Part shown: positions 20,743-29,307 of the stretch, piece by piece
Layout: each line of letters opens with the position of its first letter
Position numbering within the stretch: position 1 is the stretch's first letter
Origin: an uncultured Bacteroidota bacterium
GTDB lineage: Bacteria > Bacteroidota > Bacteroidia > Flavobacteriales > Flavobacteriaceae
Reading direction: 5' to 3'
Assembly (NCBI GenBank): GCA_902598305.1
Contig: CACKBL010000011.1
Coordinates: 1-53,565 of the forward strand
DNA length: 53,565 nucleotides
Position numbers and translations under genes: made by a program
Notes under the pieces: model-generated
Told to the model about the DNA's origin: nothing
What the model saw: only the letters and a program-made list of their open reading frames with translations
Database searches by the model: none

Positions 20743-20844
20743 ATGATAAAGGCATTTTTAAGCTTCGTTTTTTGTTTTTAATTCAGCTTTAATAATTAAG
20801 TATTTGAGAATATTATGCGCTATATTTATATCCAAATTTAGATT

Positions 20845-22191
20845 ATGAAAAGTGTAATAATTTGCGATATGGAGGGTGTTATTCAAGAAATGAATAAAGG
20901 AGCCCTAGATATGTTTGGATATTCAAAAGATGAGCTAGTTGGAATAAAAAGGGTTTCAATTTTTTCAGAAGCTGACATAGTTATTCAAAATGTTTTGGGT
21001 TGGTTAGATGAGGCTAATAAAAAGGGTAAGTCAATAGTTAAAACAAGGTTTAAAAGAAAGAATGGTTCTTTATTTAATGCAGAAATTCTAATAACCCCCA
21101 ATTACGCAAATGGAAAAGATAAGCCTCAAACCGGCTACTGTGGTATTACAAAAGAAATAAATGAAAAAGTAGATATACCAATTAAATTTTCAACAAAGTT
21201 GATTAGGGGAATAGCTATAACTAGAGGCGGTTTTACTTTGGCTTCAATTTTGCCTATGGTCGTAGTTTCTTATTTTTTGTCTTCTACTGGAAATTTGAGT
21301 TTTCTAAATGCAATTTTATCAATTAGTGGAGTTTTTTTTCTTCACTTATTTTCAAATTTGTATAACGATTATTTTGACGTTAAACATGGCACAGACGAAG
21401 CAAATAATGAATATTTTAATGTTGGTGATAAATCTCTGGTTTTAAGAGGGGCTCAAATATCTGGGGGTAGTAGAGCTATAGAACTAGGTCTAATAACATT
21501 AAAAAACACAAAAAAACTTGCTAACATTATGCTGTTTGTTTCTGTGATTTTTTTAATGATGGTTTGTTATAACAGTTATTTGATTACGAATTCATTCTCA
21601 AATATAAAAGCAATGCTTTTTATTTCTTTGATAGCTTCTTTATTAGGGTATTTTTATACAGCAAAGCCTATTAGACTGTCAGGCAGAAAGGGGTTAGGAG
21701 AATTAACTATTTTTTTATGTTTCGGACCTCTTTTGACCATTGGAAGTGCTATTGCAATGTCTACAAATACTATAATTTTAGATTTCCAAAATCTTAGAGA
21801 TTTTATCTTTATTGGTTTACCACTAGGGTTATTAACAACAAATATTTTATTTATAAATCAATTTCCTGATTATAACTCTGACAAAGTAACTGGAAAAATT
21901 AATCTGGTTGTATTTTTAGGTAAAAAGTTATCAAGGTGGATATTTTTGCTAAACGTTACATTAACAATCCTTTTTTGTTATTTTCTTAAAGATGTATTTT
22001 CATCAAAAGTTTTAAATTTTAATGAAATTGCTTTTTCTGTAATTATATCAATTCTATCGTTATACGGACTTTTTATTTCGTTAGGTTTATTTAAAAACTA
22101 CAATAAGAGATCTCTTGTTTACTATAATATCCAAACAATCTACTATCAAATCTTTTTCTGTGTTGGAATAATTATCAGTTTTTACTTTTAA
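20845..22191 (+). CDS. PAS domain fused to a UbiA-family prenyltransferase
   Basis: Residues 1-105 are a PAS domain (IICDMEGVIQEMNKGALDMF, then YSKDELVG, FKRKNGSLFNAEILITPNY, and the TGYCGITKEI closing strand). Residues about 112-448 are a polytopic UbiA prenyltransferase, with the first aspartate motif N174-D175-YF-D178 through D184 and the second in NQFPDYNSDKVTG (D342, D346). The enzyme part should attach a polyprenyl chain to an aromatic acceptor; MenA-like 1,4-dihydroxy-2-naphthoate prenylation for menaquinone is the closest fit from the second motif. No stop or other reading-frame break separates the domains. The PAS part could sense redox state, a ligand or membrane state and control the enzyme. 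The following CPBP gene is 22 bp away and probably co-transcribed. Confidence 0.82.
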   Translation: MKSVIICDMEGVIQEMNKGALDMFGYSKDELVGIKRVSIFSEADIVIQNVLGWLDEANKKGKSIVKTRFKRKNGSLFNAEILITPNYANGKDKPQTGYCGITKEINEKVDIPIKFSTKLIRGIAITRGGFTLASILPMVVVSYFLSSTGNLSFLNAILSISGVFFLHLFSNLYNDYFDVKHGTDEANNEYFNVGDKSLVLRGAQISGGSRAIELGLITLKNTKKLANIMLFVSVIFLMMVCYNSYLITNSFSNIKAMLFISLIASLLGYFYTAKPIRLSGRKGLGELTIFLCFGPLLTIGSAIAMSTNTIILDFQNLRDFIFIGLPLGLLTTNILFINQFPDYNSDKVTGKINLVVFLGKKLSRWIFLLNVTLTILFCYFLKDVFSSKVLNFNEIAFSVIISILSLYGLFISLGLFKNYNKRSLVYYNIQTIYYQIFFCVGIIISFYF

Positions 22192-22213
22192 TAAAACTTT
22201 CCATTTTTAAACT

Positions 22214-23119
22214 ATGGAAGTTAAAAAAAATCGCTTTCTGGAAGATTTTAGTGAAGAAAAAAGGCCTCTAGGCTTTTATTTACTTGGATCATTGATTGTT
22301 TTGATTTTTTCATTTATTGGTCAAATCCCAATGTTTTTTTTCCTACCCAATGAAATAAATACTTCTTCAGAGGGATTAGATATTTTTTCTTCACTAGATA
22401 AAAATTTATTGCTGTTTTTATTGCTACTACCTTCTGTTTTTTCTTTTTTGGGATTATGGTTTGTTGTGAAACAAATCCACTTTAGATCGATAATTTCAAT
22501 AATTACGTCAAGAAAAAAAGTTGATTTCAAAAGATTTATGTTTGCATTTATTCTCTGGTCTTTAATAAGCGTATCAATCTTCTTTTTAGAAATTTTAATC
22601 AATCCAACCGACTATGAGTGGAATTTTAATTTTTCAAAATTTCTTGTTCTTTTTTTAATATCAATAACAATGATACCAGTACAATCAATTCTAGAGGAAC
22701 TGGTTTTTAGGGGATATTTAATGCAAGGGTTTAGTGTTTTTTTTAAAAGTAGGGTATTGTCACTTTTAACAACTTCAATAATATTTGGTTTACTTCATAT
22801 ACTTAATCCAGAAATCCAAAAAATTGGTTATGGATTATTGATTTATTATGTTGGAACTGGATTATTTTTTGGGATTGTAACTTTAATGGATGAGGGTATC
22901 GAATTATCTTCTGGTTTTCATGTATCAAACAACCTAGTTGCTTCCCTCTTGGTTACTGCTGATTGGACTGCATTTGAAACAAATTCAATTTTTAAATTTA
23001 TTGGGAACCCATACTTTAGCAAAGAGGTTTTACTATATATTTTAATAATTTATCCTTCAATAATTTTTTTCCTTTCCAAACAATATAAATGGTCTACCTG
23101 GAAAACAAAACTTATTTAG
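22214..23119 (+). CDS. CPBP-family intramembrane metalloprotease
   Basis: Membrane-embedded protease of the CAAX protease / bacteriocin-processing (Abi, PF02517) family. About eight hydrophobic segments in 301 residues. The three catalytic motifs are all present: E161-E162-LVF-R166 (EELVFRG), FGLLH with H195, and HVSNN with H236 and N240. Members range from prenyl-protein processing to signal cleavage and bacteriocin immunity, and the substrate cannot be inferred. It follows the PAS-UbiA gene by 22 bp, which makes a membrane or isoprenoid link attractive but unproven. Confidence 0.85.
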   Translation: MEVKKNRFLEDFSEEKRPLGFYLLGSLIVLIFSFIGQIPMFFFLPNEINTSSEGLDIFSSLDKNLLLFLLLLPSVFSFLGLWFVVKQIHFRSIISIITSRKKVDFKRFMFAFILWSLISVSIFFLEILINPTDYEWNFNFSKFLVLFLISITMIPVQSILEELVFRGYLMQGFSVFFKSRVLSLLTTSIIFGLLHILNPEIQKIGYGLLIYYVGTGLFFGIVTLMDEGIELSSGFHVSNNLVASLLVTADWTAFETNSIFKFIGNPYFSKEVLLYILIIYPSIIFFLSKQYKWSTWKTKLI

Positions 23120-23195
23120 TAACAATACATTCCAATTATTTTATTTATTATTATTTAATTTCCATAAAAAATCGATATTTGTAAAAGATTTCTAT

Positions 23196-23375
23196 ATGAG
23201 CTTAAATAAAAATAAAATATTTAGGATTTCCTCTTTATGTATGGGAATACTTGGTACTGCTTTGATACTTTTAGGTTTGTTCAAATACAGGGAATATGCA
23301 ATAGGTTTCTCCGTTGCGGGCGTAGGATTTTACGCAGTCTCCTGGGCTTTTAATGCTCTCAAGGGGCGAGTTTGA
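23196..23375 (+). CDS. Small two-segment membrane protein, CAL67264 type
   Basis: A 59-residue frame beginning MSLNKNKIFRISSLCMGILG and ending FNALKGRV. It has a basic N-terminus, a hydrophobic segment (about 13-28), a short polar turn (KYREY) and a second hydrophobic segment (about 35-52). The terminal motif WAFNALKGRV and the overall pattern match the Flavobacteriia protein family named CAL67264, as I recall it, whose function is unknown. It lies 76 bases after the CPBP gene and ends 13 bases before the hydrolase start, so it is likely part of the same transcript. Confidence 0.75.
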   Translation: MSLNKNKIFRISSLCMGILGTALILLGLFKYREYAIGFSVAGVGFYAVSWAFNALKGRV

Positions 23376-23388
23376 ATATTTTGCTTAT

Positions 23389-24315
23389 ATGATTAGGGTT
23401 AAACAAATATTTATTGCAATTGTATTTGTTTTATTTACCTTTTGTGCTTTATTTTTTTTAAATATCACCAGTGACATACCTCTAGAAGATTTAAAAACAG
23501 AATTTAAAAAAAAGAATTCTAGATTTCTTGAAGTTGATGGAACACTTGTTCATTATGTTGATGAAGGCGAGGGAATACCTATAATTCTTCTTCACGGAAC
23601 GGGATCATCTCTACATACTTGGGATTTATGGGCTGAAAGATTAAAGAACAAATATAGAGTTTTAAGAATTACACTTCCTGGATTTGGATTGTCAGGCCCT
23701 CGTTTTGACAAAAAATATAAAATTAAAGATTATGTTAATCTGCTTGAAAACTTTGTTGAAAAAATTGGAGTTGAAAAGTTTCATCTTGTAGGAAATTCTC
23801 TAGGAGGTTCAATTGCTTGGCTTTATTCTTCATTTTACGATAAAAAAGTAAGTAAATTAGTTTTGATAAATTCATCTGGATTTGAACTGGACGAAGTCCC
23901 TTTTGTAATTAAAATAGCAAGAAATAATTATCTAAACTTTCTGATAAAAAAAACGTCACCTAAGTATCTAGTAAAAAAGTCTTTAAAAGAGGTTTATTAT
24001 AATGATAAACTTATATCAAAATCAATTATTAACAGATATTATAAATTAAGCTTAAGACAAGGTAATAGGCAAGCTTTTATTGATCGATCTTTAATCAATT
24101 TTACCGACCATACTTCAAGATTAAAAAAAGTTAAATCTCCAACGCTAGTACTATGGGGAAAGAACGATGAGTGGATAAATGTGAAGTTTGCACAAAAATT
24201 TAAAAAAATGATTAAAAATTCTAGTGTTTCAATTATGAATGACACTGGACACATTCCGATGGAAGAAAAACCTAATGAAAGTCTAAAAATTGTAGAGAAT
24301 TTTTTATTGGATTAA
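23389..24315 (+). CDS. Membrane-anchored alpha/beta hydrolase
   Basis: Serine hydrolase of the alpha/beta fold, with an N-terminal membrane anchor or uncleaved signal (IFIAIVFVLFTFCALFFL, residues 7-24), so the catalytic domain probably faces the periplasm. The oxyanion loop is LLHGTGSSLHTWD (68-79), the nucleophile S137 in GNSLGG, the acid D260 in WGKNDEW and the base H288 in TGHIPMEEKP. This resembles haloalkane dehalogenase/epoxide hydrolase/esterase-like enzymes; the substrate is unknown. I chose the ATG at 23389, since an earlier in-frame ATG at 23353 would overlap the small membrane-protein gene and put 12 extra polar residues before the anchor. It converges on the GNAT gene with a 12-base overlap. 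Confidence 0.85.
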   Translation: MIRVKQIFIAIVFVLFTFCALFFLNITSDIPLEDLKTEFKKKNSRFLEVDGTLVHYVDEGEGIPIILLHGTGSSLHTWDLWAERLKNKYRVLRITLPGFGLSGPRFDKKYKIKDYVNLLENFVEKIGVEKFHLVGNSLGGSIAWLYSSFYDKKVSKLVLINSSGFELDEVPFVIKIARNNYLNFLIKKTSPKYLVKKSLKEVYYNDKLISKSIINRYYKLSLRQGNRQAFIDRSLINFTDHTSRLKKVKSPTLVLWGKNDEWINVKFAQKFKKMIKNSSVSIMNDTGHIPMEEKPNESLKIVENFLLD

Positions 24316-24774
24316 ACTTAACTCCATCTTTATATTTCCCCTTGAATATATAAGATTTTTTTCTAGTGGTATTTCTTTAAATCCAAATTTTTTATACAAA
24401 TGAATTGAATTTTTAAGTTTTGTATTTGAATAAAGAATTAGTTTTGACCAGTTTTTATTTTTTGAAAACTCAATTAAAAATCTCATAGCTAGGTTGCCAT
24501 ACCCCTTTCCTCTTTCTTCGGGTATAATTGCCATTTTGCTAAATTCATAAATCTTTTCATTTTTTTTGATGAATGCAAAGGTCCCAATGGTTTCAGAATT
24601 TTTTTGAATCATAAAAATGAAACCACCTTTGTCGATAATTTCTGTTTTGGGATTATTTAGTACAAGTTTGTCAATGGTTTCAACTTCAAAATATCTGTTT
24701 AACCATTCAAGGTTTAAAGACTTGAATTTTTCAGAATCAATTTTTGTAAACTTTTTGAAGCTAATTTTTGTCAT
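24304..24774 (-). CDS. GNAT-family N-acetyltransferase
   Basis: Predicted acetyl-CoA-dependent N-acyltransferase of 156 residues. The fold shows the central strand [20 protein letters not shown], the acetyl-CoA phosphate loop [13 protein letters not shown] (about 90-102) and the C-terminal [14 protein letters not shown] motif typical of small bacterial GNATs. The acceptor cannot be predicted. The gene overlaps fumC upstream by 14 bases, so it is probably translated from the fumC message, and overlaps the convergent hydrolase gene by 12 bases. Confidence 0.85.
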   Translation of the reverse strand: MTKISFKKFTKIDSEKFKSLNLEWLNRYFEVETIDKLVLNNPKTEIIDKGGFIFMIQKNSETIGTFAFIKKNEKIYEFSKMAIIPEERGKGYGNLAMRFLIEFSKNKNWSKLILYSNTKLKNSIHLYKKFGFKEIPLEKNLIYSRGNIKMELSLIQ

Positions 24775-26161
24775 TACCCGTCATATCTTCGGGCTTGACC
24801 CACCTATCAAAGTCTTTTTCTGAAACATAGTTTAATGTTTTTGCTGCTTCTTTAAGAGAAATATTTTTCTTGAATGCGAAATTTGCTATTTCGGCAGATT
24901 TATAATATCCTATTTTAGTATTTAAAGCAGTAATTAACATTAGGGAATTATTTAGAAGTTCATTAATTTTTTCCAAATTGGGCTTAATTCCAGAAATACA
25001 ATTTTCACTAAAGCTTTTGCAAGCGTCACCTAGTATTTGAGAAGACTCCAAAATATTCTTTGCAATTAGAGGTCTAAAAACATTTAACTCGAAATGCCCC
25101 TGTGTGTTACCAATTCCTATAGAGACATCATTTCCCATAACTTGAGCACAAACCATTGTTAATGCTTCGCATTGAGTTGGATTCACTTTTCCTGGCATTA
25201 TTGAACTTCCAGGTTCATTTGCAGGTAAGTATATTTCTCCAATTCCTGATCTAGGTCCAGAACCCATAAGTCTTATATCATTTGCAATTTTATTTAGGGA
25301 TATTGCTAATTGTTTCAATGAATTATGAACACCAACGATGGCATCATTTGAGGAAATTGCTTCAAATTTATTTTTTGCAGTCACAAACTTTATATCTGTT
25401 GATTTAGATATGTATTTAGCAACACAATCGTCGTATCCCTTTGGAGTATTAATTCCAGTTCCAACTGCTGTTCCTCCTAAAGCAATTTCAGATAGATGGT
25501 TTAAAGAAAATTTTAGAGAATCTAAACCATGTTCGATTAAAGAAGAATACCCAGAAAACTCTTGACCTAAAGTAACAGGTGTTGCGTCCATTAGGTGTGT
25601 TCTACCAATTTTAACAATTTTTTGAAATTCTTTAGATTTCTTTTTTAACGAATTCAATAGATTTTCAACCCCAGGAATTGTTATTTCTTTTAGCTTTAGA
25701 TAAGTTGCAATATGAATAGATGTAGGGAACGTATCATTTGAGGATTGTGACATATTAACATCATCGTTAGGTGATAATTCTTTTTTTCCAGATCCCAATT
25801 TATTTCCAAGAATTACATGTGCTCTGTTACTAATTACCTCATTAATATTCATATTAGTTTGAGTGCCAGAGCCTGTCTGCCAAATAACAAGGGGGAAGTG
25901 ACTATCGAGTTTTCCCTCGATAATTTCGTCACAGACTTCCACGATCAAATCTTTTTTATTTTTTTCCAAAATACCAAGTTCATGATTTGCCATTGCAGCC
26001 GACTTTTTTAAGTGTGCGTAACCATAAATGATTTCAATTGGCATCGGGTTGGATGTTCCAATTTTAAAATTTTGTCTAGATCTTTCAGTTTGCGGACCCC
26101 AATATACATTTTCTGGAACCTCTACTTCACCGATTGTATCTTTTTCTATCCTGTATTTCAT
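24761..26161 (-). CDS. fumC: Class II fumarate hydratase FumC
   Basis: Iron-independent fumarase of the TCA cycle, hydrating fumarate to malate. The 466-residue enzyme has the superfamily motifs [16 protein letters not shown] (about 94-109), the catalytic region [10 protein letters not shown] (about 186-195) and the signature loop [18 protein letters not shown] (about 315-333) with the catalytic serine. The true start is the ATG at 26161 ([11 protein letters not shown]); one in-frame TTG lies just upstream. It is the first gene of a two-gene unit with the GNAT gene and divergent from a small membrane peptide gene. Confidence 0.97.
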   Translation of the reverse strand: MKYRIEKDTIGEVEVPENVYWGPQTERSRQNFKIGTSNPMPIEIIYGYAHLKKSAAMANHELGILEKNKKDLIVEVCDEIIEGKLDSHFPLVIWQTGSGTQTNMNINEVISNRAHVILGNKLGSGKKELSPNDDVNMSQSSNDTFPTSIHIATYLKLKEITIPGVENLLNSLKKKSKEFQKIVKIGRTHLMDATPVTLGQEFSGYSSLIEHGLDSLKFSLNHLSEIALGGTAVGTGINTPKGYDDCVAKYISKSTDIKFVTAKNKFEAISSNDAIVGVHNSLKQLAISLNKIANDIRLMGSGPRSGIGEIYLPANEPGSSIMPGKVNPTQCEALTMVCAQVMGNDVSIGIGNTQGHFELNVFRPLIAKNILESSQILGDACKSFSENCISGIKPNLEKINELLNNSLMLITALNTKIGYYKSAEIANFAFKKNISLKEAAKTLNYVSEKDFDRWVKPEDMTGNDKN

Positions 26162-26266
26162 CAAAAAATTATTTTATAAAATTACAATAAATTTTTCTCA
26201 GCTTGAGTTTTTAAATTCGGCAAATTATTTTTTAAAAAAACAGAAATTTTATTTAGAAAAATAAAG

Positions 26267-26274
26267 TAAATTTG
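26267..26274 (+). promoter_or_regulatory. Candidate -7 promoter element before the 53-aa peptide gene
   Basis: TAAATTTG is an exact TAnnTTTG box 17-24 bases before the ATG at 26291, consistent with a leader of about 11 bases. It supports expression of the small gene. No clear -33 TTG is present, and the 8-mer is expected by chance roughly once per 1.3 kb per strand. Confidence 0.33.
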
Positions 26275-26290
26275 GAGAATATTAATAAAT

Positions 26291-26452
26291 ATGTTTGAAT
26301 TCGATCAATATTTAGGTTTTTTGTCATTCTTGGGTATACTTACAATAGGATTTTGGCTAATGTTTTTTTTGTTATTATTCATTATACCCTATTGGTTAAC
26401 TGGAACTTTTCTTGAGTGGATTAAAGGTAAGACTTCTTCTAAAAAACCCTAA
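26291..26452 (+). CDS. Small membrane peptide, unknown function
   Basis: A 53-residue frame, MFEFDQYLGFLSFLGILTIG to EWIKGKTSSKKP. It has a hydrophobic core (about 9-36, long enough for one or two membrane passes), an aromatic-rich border (PYWLTGTFLEW) and a lysine-rich C-terminus that would stay in the cytoplasm by the positive-inside rule. A TAnnTTTG box lies just upstream. It stands between divergent fumC and the convergent TonB-dependent protein gene. I do not recognise a family; reality is supported by the promoter box, the membrane-protein pattern and the good fit to the gap. Confidence 0.55.
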   Translation: MFEFDQYLGFLSFLGILTIGFWLMFFLLLFIIPYWLTGTFLEWIKGKTSSKKP

Positions 26453-26469
26453 TTTAAATCGATTTTTTT

Positions 26470-28914
26470 CTAAAATTCAAATTCTCGTGAATCTGAATTG
26501 TATTGACGTGAATTTCTCCTTCTATTAGATTTTTTTTCGTTAACTCTGTAAGTTAGTGTAAATATATATGTTGGTGCTCTCCACTGAAATTCTGTATAAT
26601 TTTCAAAACTATCGGTTAATGTTGTACTTCTTGAAATTTGTGAATTGAATATATCTGAAGCTCTAAATGAAATTGTTCCCTTCTTTTTAAAAATTTGCTT
26701 ATTTATTGCTCCTGAAAAACCAACCAGACCTTGAGTTTTTCTTTGAGCATTTTCCCTTGGTCCTCTATAATAACCGTTAATTTGAGCATTTGTTCCAAGT
26801 GGGAGTGGAAAACTAGTATTAATTCTTGCAAACCAAGTTAAAATTTTTGCATCAAATGATTCCCCTTTATAGATACCAATGGTCTCAGAATTGAAAAGGT
26901 TGAAATTTCCACTTAATCTGACAGTTCTTTTTGGAGTATAGGTAAGAGTAAATTCTGTTCCTGTTCTTATATTTTCCGATAAATTAATAGAGGTAAATCT
27001 CAGTGCTGGTACATCAACTATTGGATTTTCACTAACCCGTACTATTTCACCCGTTTCTTCTGTGATTCTTTGAATAACGTCTGTTTCTTTTTGAAAATAT
27101 ACTGAGCCACTGAAGGTAAACTTTTTTATTCTTTTTAAATATCCTAAATCATACGAATTAGAATAGGAGGGGTCTAAATCTGGATTACCTTGTCTAAAAA
27201 AAGTAAGACTTGTAATGGACTGGAAAGGATTTAATGACCAAGAACTTGGTCTTCTAATTCTCCTACTATACCCTAGTGTAATATTTTCAGAGTTACTAAA
27301 CTCGTATGATAAATTAACAGTTGGAAATAAGTCTGTGTATTTTTTTTTATTTGACTCCTGCGAGGTTTTCTGATTAAATTGAAGATTAGTGGTTTCTGCT
27401 CTAAGACCTAGCAAATATGAAAATTTATTTATTTTCTTCCCAAATTGAGTATAGTAAGCATTAACATCTTGATTAAAAATGAATAAGTTCGATAAATTTA
27501 AATTTCTTGTTGTTTCATTAACCCGAATATCTAAAACAGTATAATCTGTATTTAAATCACTAAAATTACCCCTGTATCCAAGTTCGAATTGCGTGTCTTT
27601 ATCAATAGGATAAACATAGTCTAGTTGAAGTAGTTTTCTTCGTTGAGTCTCGTCTGTCATTGACGATTGGTCAAAAGTATTCGTATTTGATGCATAATCA
27701 CTTTCATCCTCAGTACTTTTTTCGGTCTGGAATTCAATTACAAATTCGTGGCCCTTGTTATTAAATTTTTTTGTAAAGTTAAGGGTCAATTGACTTGATA
27801 TATCGTCTTCTTCTTCATCTTGAAATCTTCCAAATTCATTTAATATTTCCTTATTTTGGTCAAGATCCTGTATGATGGTAGAATTATTGCTCAAATTATC
27901 AGAATTTCTCGTAAAACCACTTATCGTAAAAGAAGTTTCATCGTTAAAATAGTATTCCATACCAAGATTTAAGAAAACTCTCTTTCTTGACCTGTCGTAA
28001 TCCCTGTCCTCGTATGTAAATGTGCTAGGATTGACACCATTGAAATATTCACTATCAAATACACCACCTCCCAAGGATTTTGCATCATTTACACTTATGG
28101 TTGAAAAAAAATTTAGTTTGTTTTTCCTAAAATTCATATTCAAATTGCTTCCTATAGCTCTAGGAAAACCTGAGTTCAACGCTAATGATCCGTTAAAGCC
28201 CTCTAAATTTTGTTTTTTGAGTATGATATTTAGAATTCCAGCTGTTCCAGAAGCTTCATATCTAGCTGAAGGTGATGTTATTACCTCTACTTTCTCAATT
28301 GATTCAGCAGGTAGTTGTCGTAGTCCCTGAGGGCCAGAAAGCCCAACTAAGCCGGAGGGCTTACCATTAATTAAAATTCTTACATTACCATTTCCTCTTA
28401 ATGAAATATTTCCTTCAGGATCAACCGATACAGAAGGAATATTATTCATAACATCTGATACGCTACCTCCTCTAACAGTTATATCTTTTCCCACATTATA
28501 AACTCTTTTATCTAATCTTATTTCTACTTGAGTCTGTTCTCCTATTAATTCGACTTCATCTAAGTCGGAAATAGAAATTTTTAATTTTATTTCACCGATA
28601 TTTTTTGAACTATTTAAGACAATTCCTTTTTCAATATTTTTTTCAAAAGAAATATATTCAGTTATGATATCGTATTTACCAGGAATTATTTCGATTTTAA
28701 AAACTCCACTTTGATTGGTGATACCTCCTTGATTTAATTTAGGAGCATTTGGATTTTTAAATGTAATAGTTGCATATTCTAAGGGTTGTCCAGTATCAAT
28801 ATCGATTACTTTACCTGTAATCAATATTTTTTTAACTCCAGATGGGAAATTTCTCTGAGCTTTAGTATTTAAAACCAAGAAAAAGAAAACGATTAAGAAA
28901 AGTATTTTTTTCAG
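26470..28914 (-). CDS. TonB-dependent outer-membrane beta-barrel family protein
   Basis: Outer-membrane barrel of the PF14905 type common in Bacteroidota. Order: N-terminal carboxypeptidase-regulatory-like Ig domain (GKVIDIDTGQPLEYATI, about residues 30-110), TonB plug (VSDVMNNIPSVSVDPEGNIS, ILINGKPSGLVG, and SARYEASGTAGILNI), then a barrel of alternating aromatic strands to the end. The ligand is unknown; no SusD partner is nearby. The start is odd. The first conventional start is TTG at 28878, but a signal peptide (KKILFLIVFFFLVLNTKAQ) lies partly upstream in the same frame. I therefore extend to CTG at 28914. An ATG at 28940 is out of frame by one base, so either a non-standard start or an indel in a T run is involved. 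Confidence 0.85.
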   Translation of the reverse strand: MKKILFLIVFFFLVLNTKAQRNFPSGVKKILITGKVIDIDTGQPLEYATITFKNPNAPKLNQGGITNQSGVFKIEIIPGKYDIITEYISFEKNIEKGIVLNSSKNIGEIKLKISISDLDEVELIGEQTQVEIRLDKRVYNVGKDITVRGGSVSDVMNNIPSVSVDPEGNISLRGNGNVRILINGKPSGLVGLSGPQGLRQLPAESIEKVEVITSPSARYEASGTAGILNIILKKQNLEGFNGSLALNSGFPRAIGSNLNMNFRKNKLNFFSTISVNDAKSLGGGVFDSEYFNGVNPSTFTYEDRDYDRSRKRVFLNLGMEYYFNDETSFTISGFTRNSDNLSNNSTIIQDLDQNKEILNEFGRFQDEEEDDISSQLTLNFTKKFNNKGHEFVIEFQTEKSTEDESDYASNTNTFDQSSMTDETQRRKLLQLDYVYPIDKDTQFELGYRGNFSDLNTDYTVLDIRVNETTRNLNLSNLFIFNQDVNAYYTQFGKKINKFSYLLGLRAETTNLQFNQKTSQESNKKKYTDLFPTVNLSYEFSNSENITLGYSRRIRRPSSWSLNPFQSITSLTFFRQGNPDLDPSYSNSYDLGYLKRIKKFTFSGSVYFQKETDVIQRITEETGEIVRVSENPIVDVPALRFTSINLSENIRTGTEFTLTYTPKRTVRLSGNFNLFNSETIGIYKGESFDAKILTWFARINTSFPLPLGTNAQINGYYRGPRENAQRKTQGLVGFSGAINKQIFKKKGTISFRASDIFNSQISRSTTLTDSFENYTEFQWRAPTYIFTLTYRVNEKKSNRRRNSRQYNSDSREFEF

Positions 28915-28962
28915 ATAAAATTTTATGCAAAAATGAACATTTTTTCTGAGTAATTTTTTTTT

Positions 28963-29307
28963 TTAAAGAAAGTTTAACAATTTATCTACTGGTCTTGCAA
29001 TTATAGAAATTTTACCTTTTGTGACTATTGGTCTTTCAATTAATTTTGGATATTTTGAAAGGACACTTATAATTTGACTATCATCTAAATTTTTGTTTTT
29101 AAAATTTTCTTTCCAAATCGCTTCGTTTTTTCTTACCAATTCAATAGGTTTAATTTTTAAAGACTCTATTAATTCTACTATTTCTTCAATTGATAGAAGG
29201 TTTTTAATGTAATCTCTAACCTTAAAATCATATTCTTTATCTTGGAGATATTTTAGAGCTTCTCTTGATTTTCTACACCTAGAGTTGTGGTAAATTACAT
29301 ACTTCAT
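28963..29307 (-). CDS. ArsC/Spx-family thioredoxin-fold protein
   Basis: A 114-residue protein of the arsenate reductase (glutaredoxin-type) / Spx family. The N-terminal motif YHNSRCRKSREAL holds the single active cysteine C11, and the later segment LIERPIV fits the conserved Arg-Pro-Ile of the fold. The family covers arsenate reductases, YffB-like proteins and regulators, and many Bacteroidota copies are annotated as arsenate reductase without proof. No other arsenic gene is nearby. It overlaps the HAD phosphatase gene by four bases (ATGA type) and precedes the TonB-dependent protein gene by about 48 bp. Confidence 0.82.
   Translation of the reverse strand: MKYVIYHNSRCRKSREALKYLQDKEYDFKVRDYIKNLLSIEEIVELIESLKIKPIELVRKNEAIWKENFKNKNLDDSQIISVLSKYPKLIERPIVTKGKISIIARPVDKLLNFL

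Noticed and set aside
20743-20844. Terminator or small gene between dnaK and the PAS-UbiA gene
   Set aside because: T-rich tracts are present, but I found no stable stem and no convincing reading frame or promoter.
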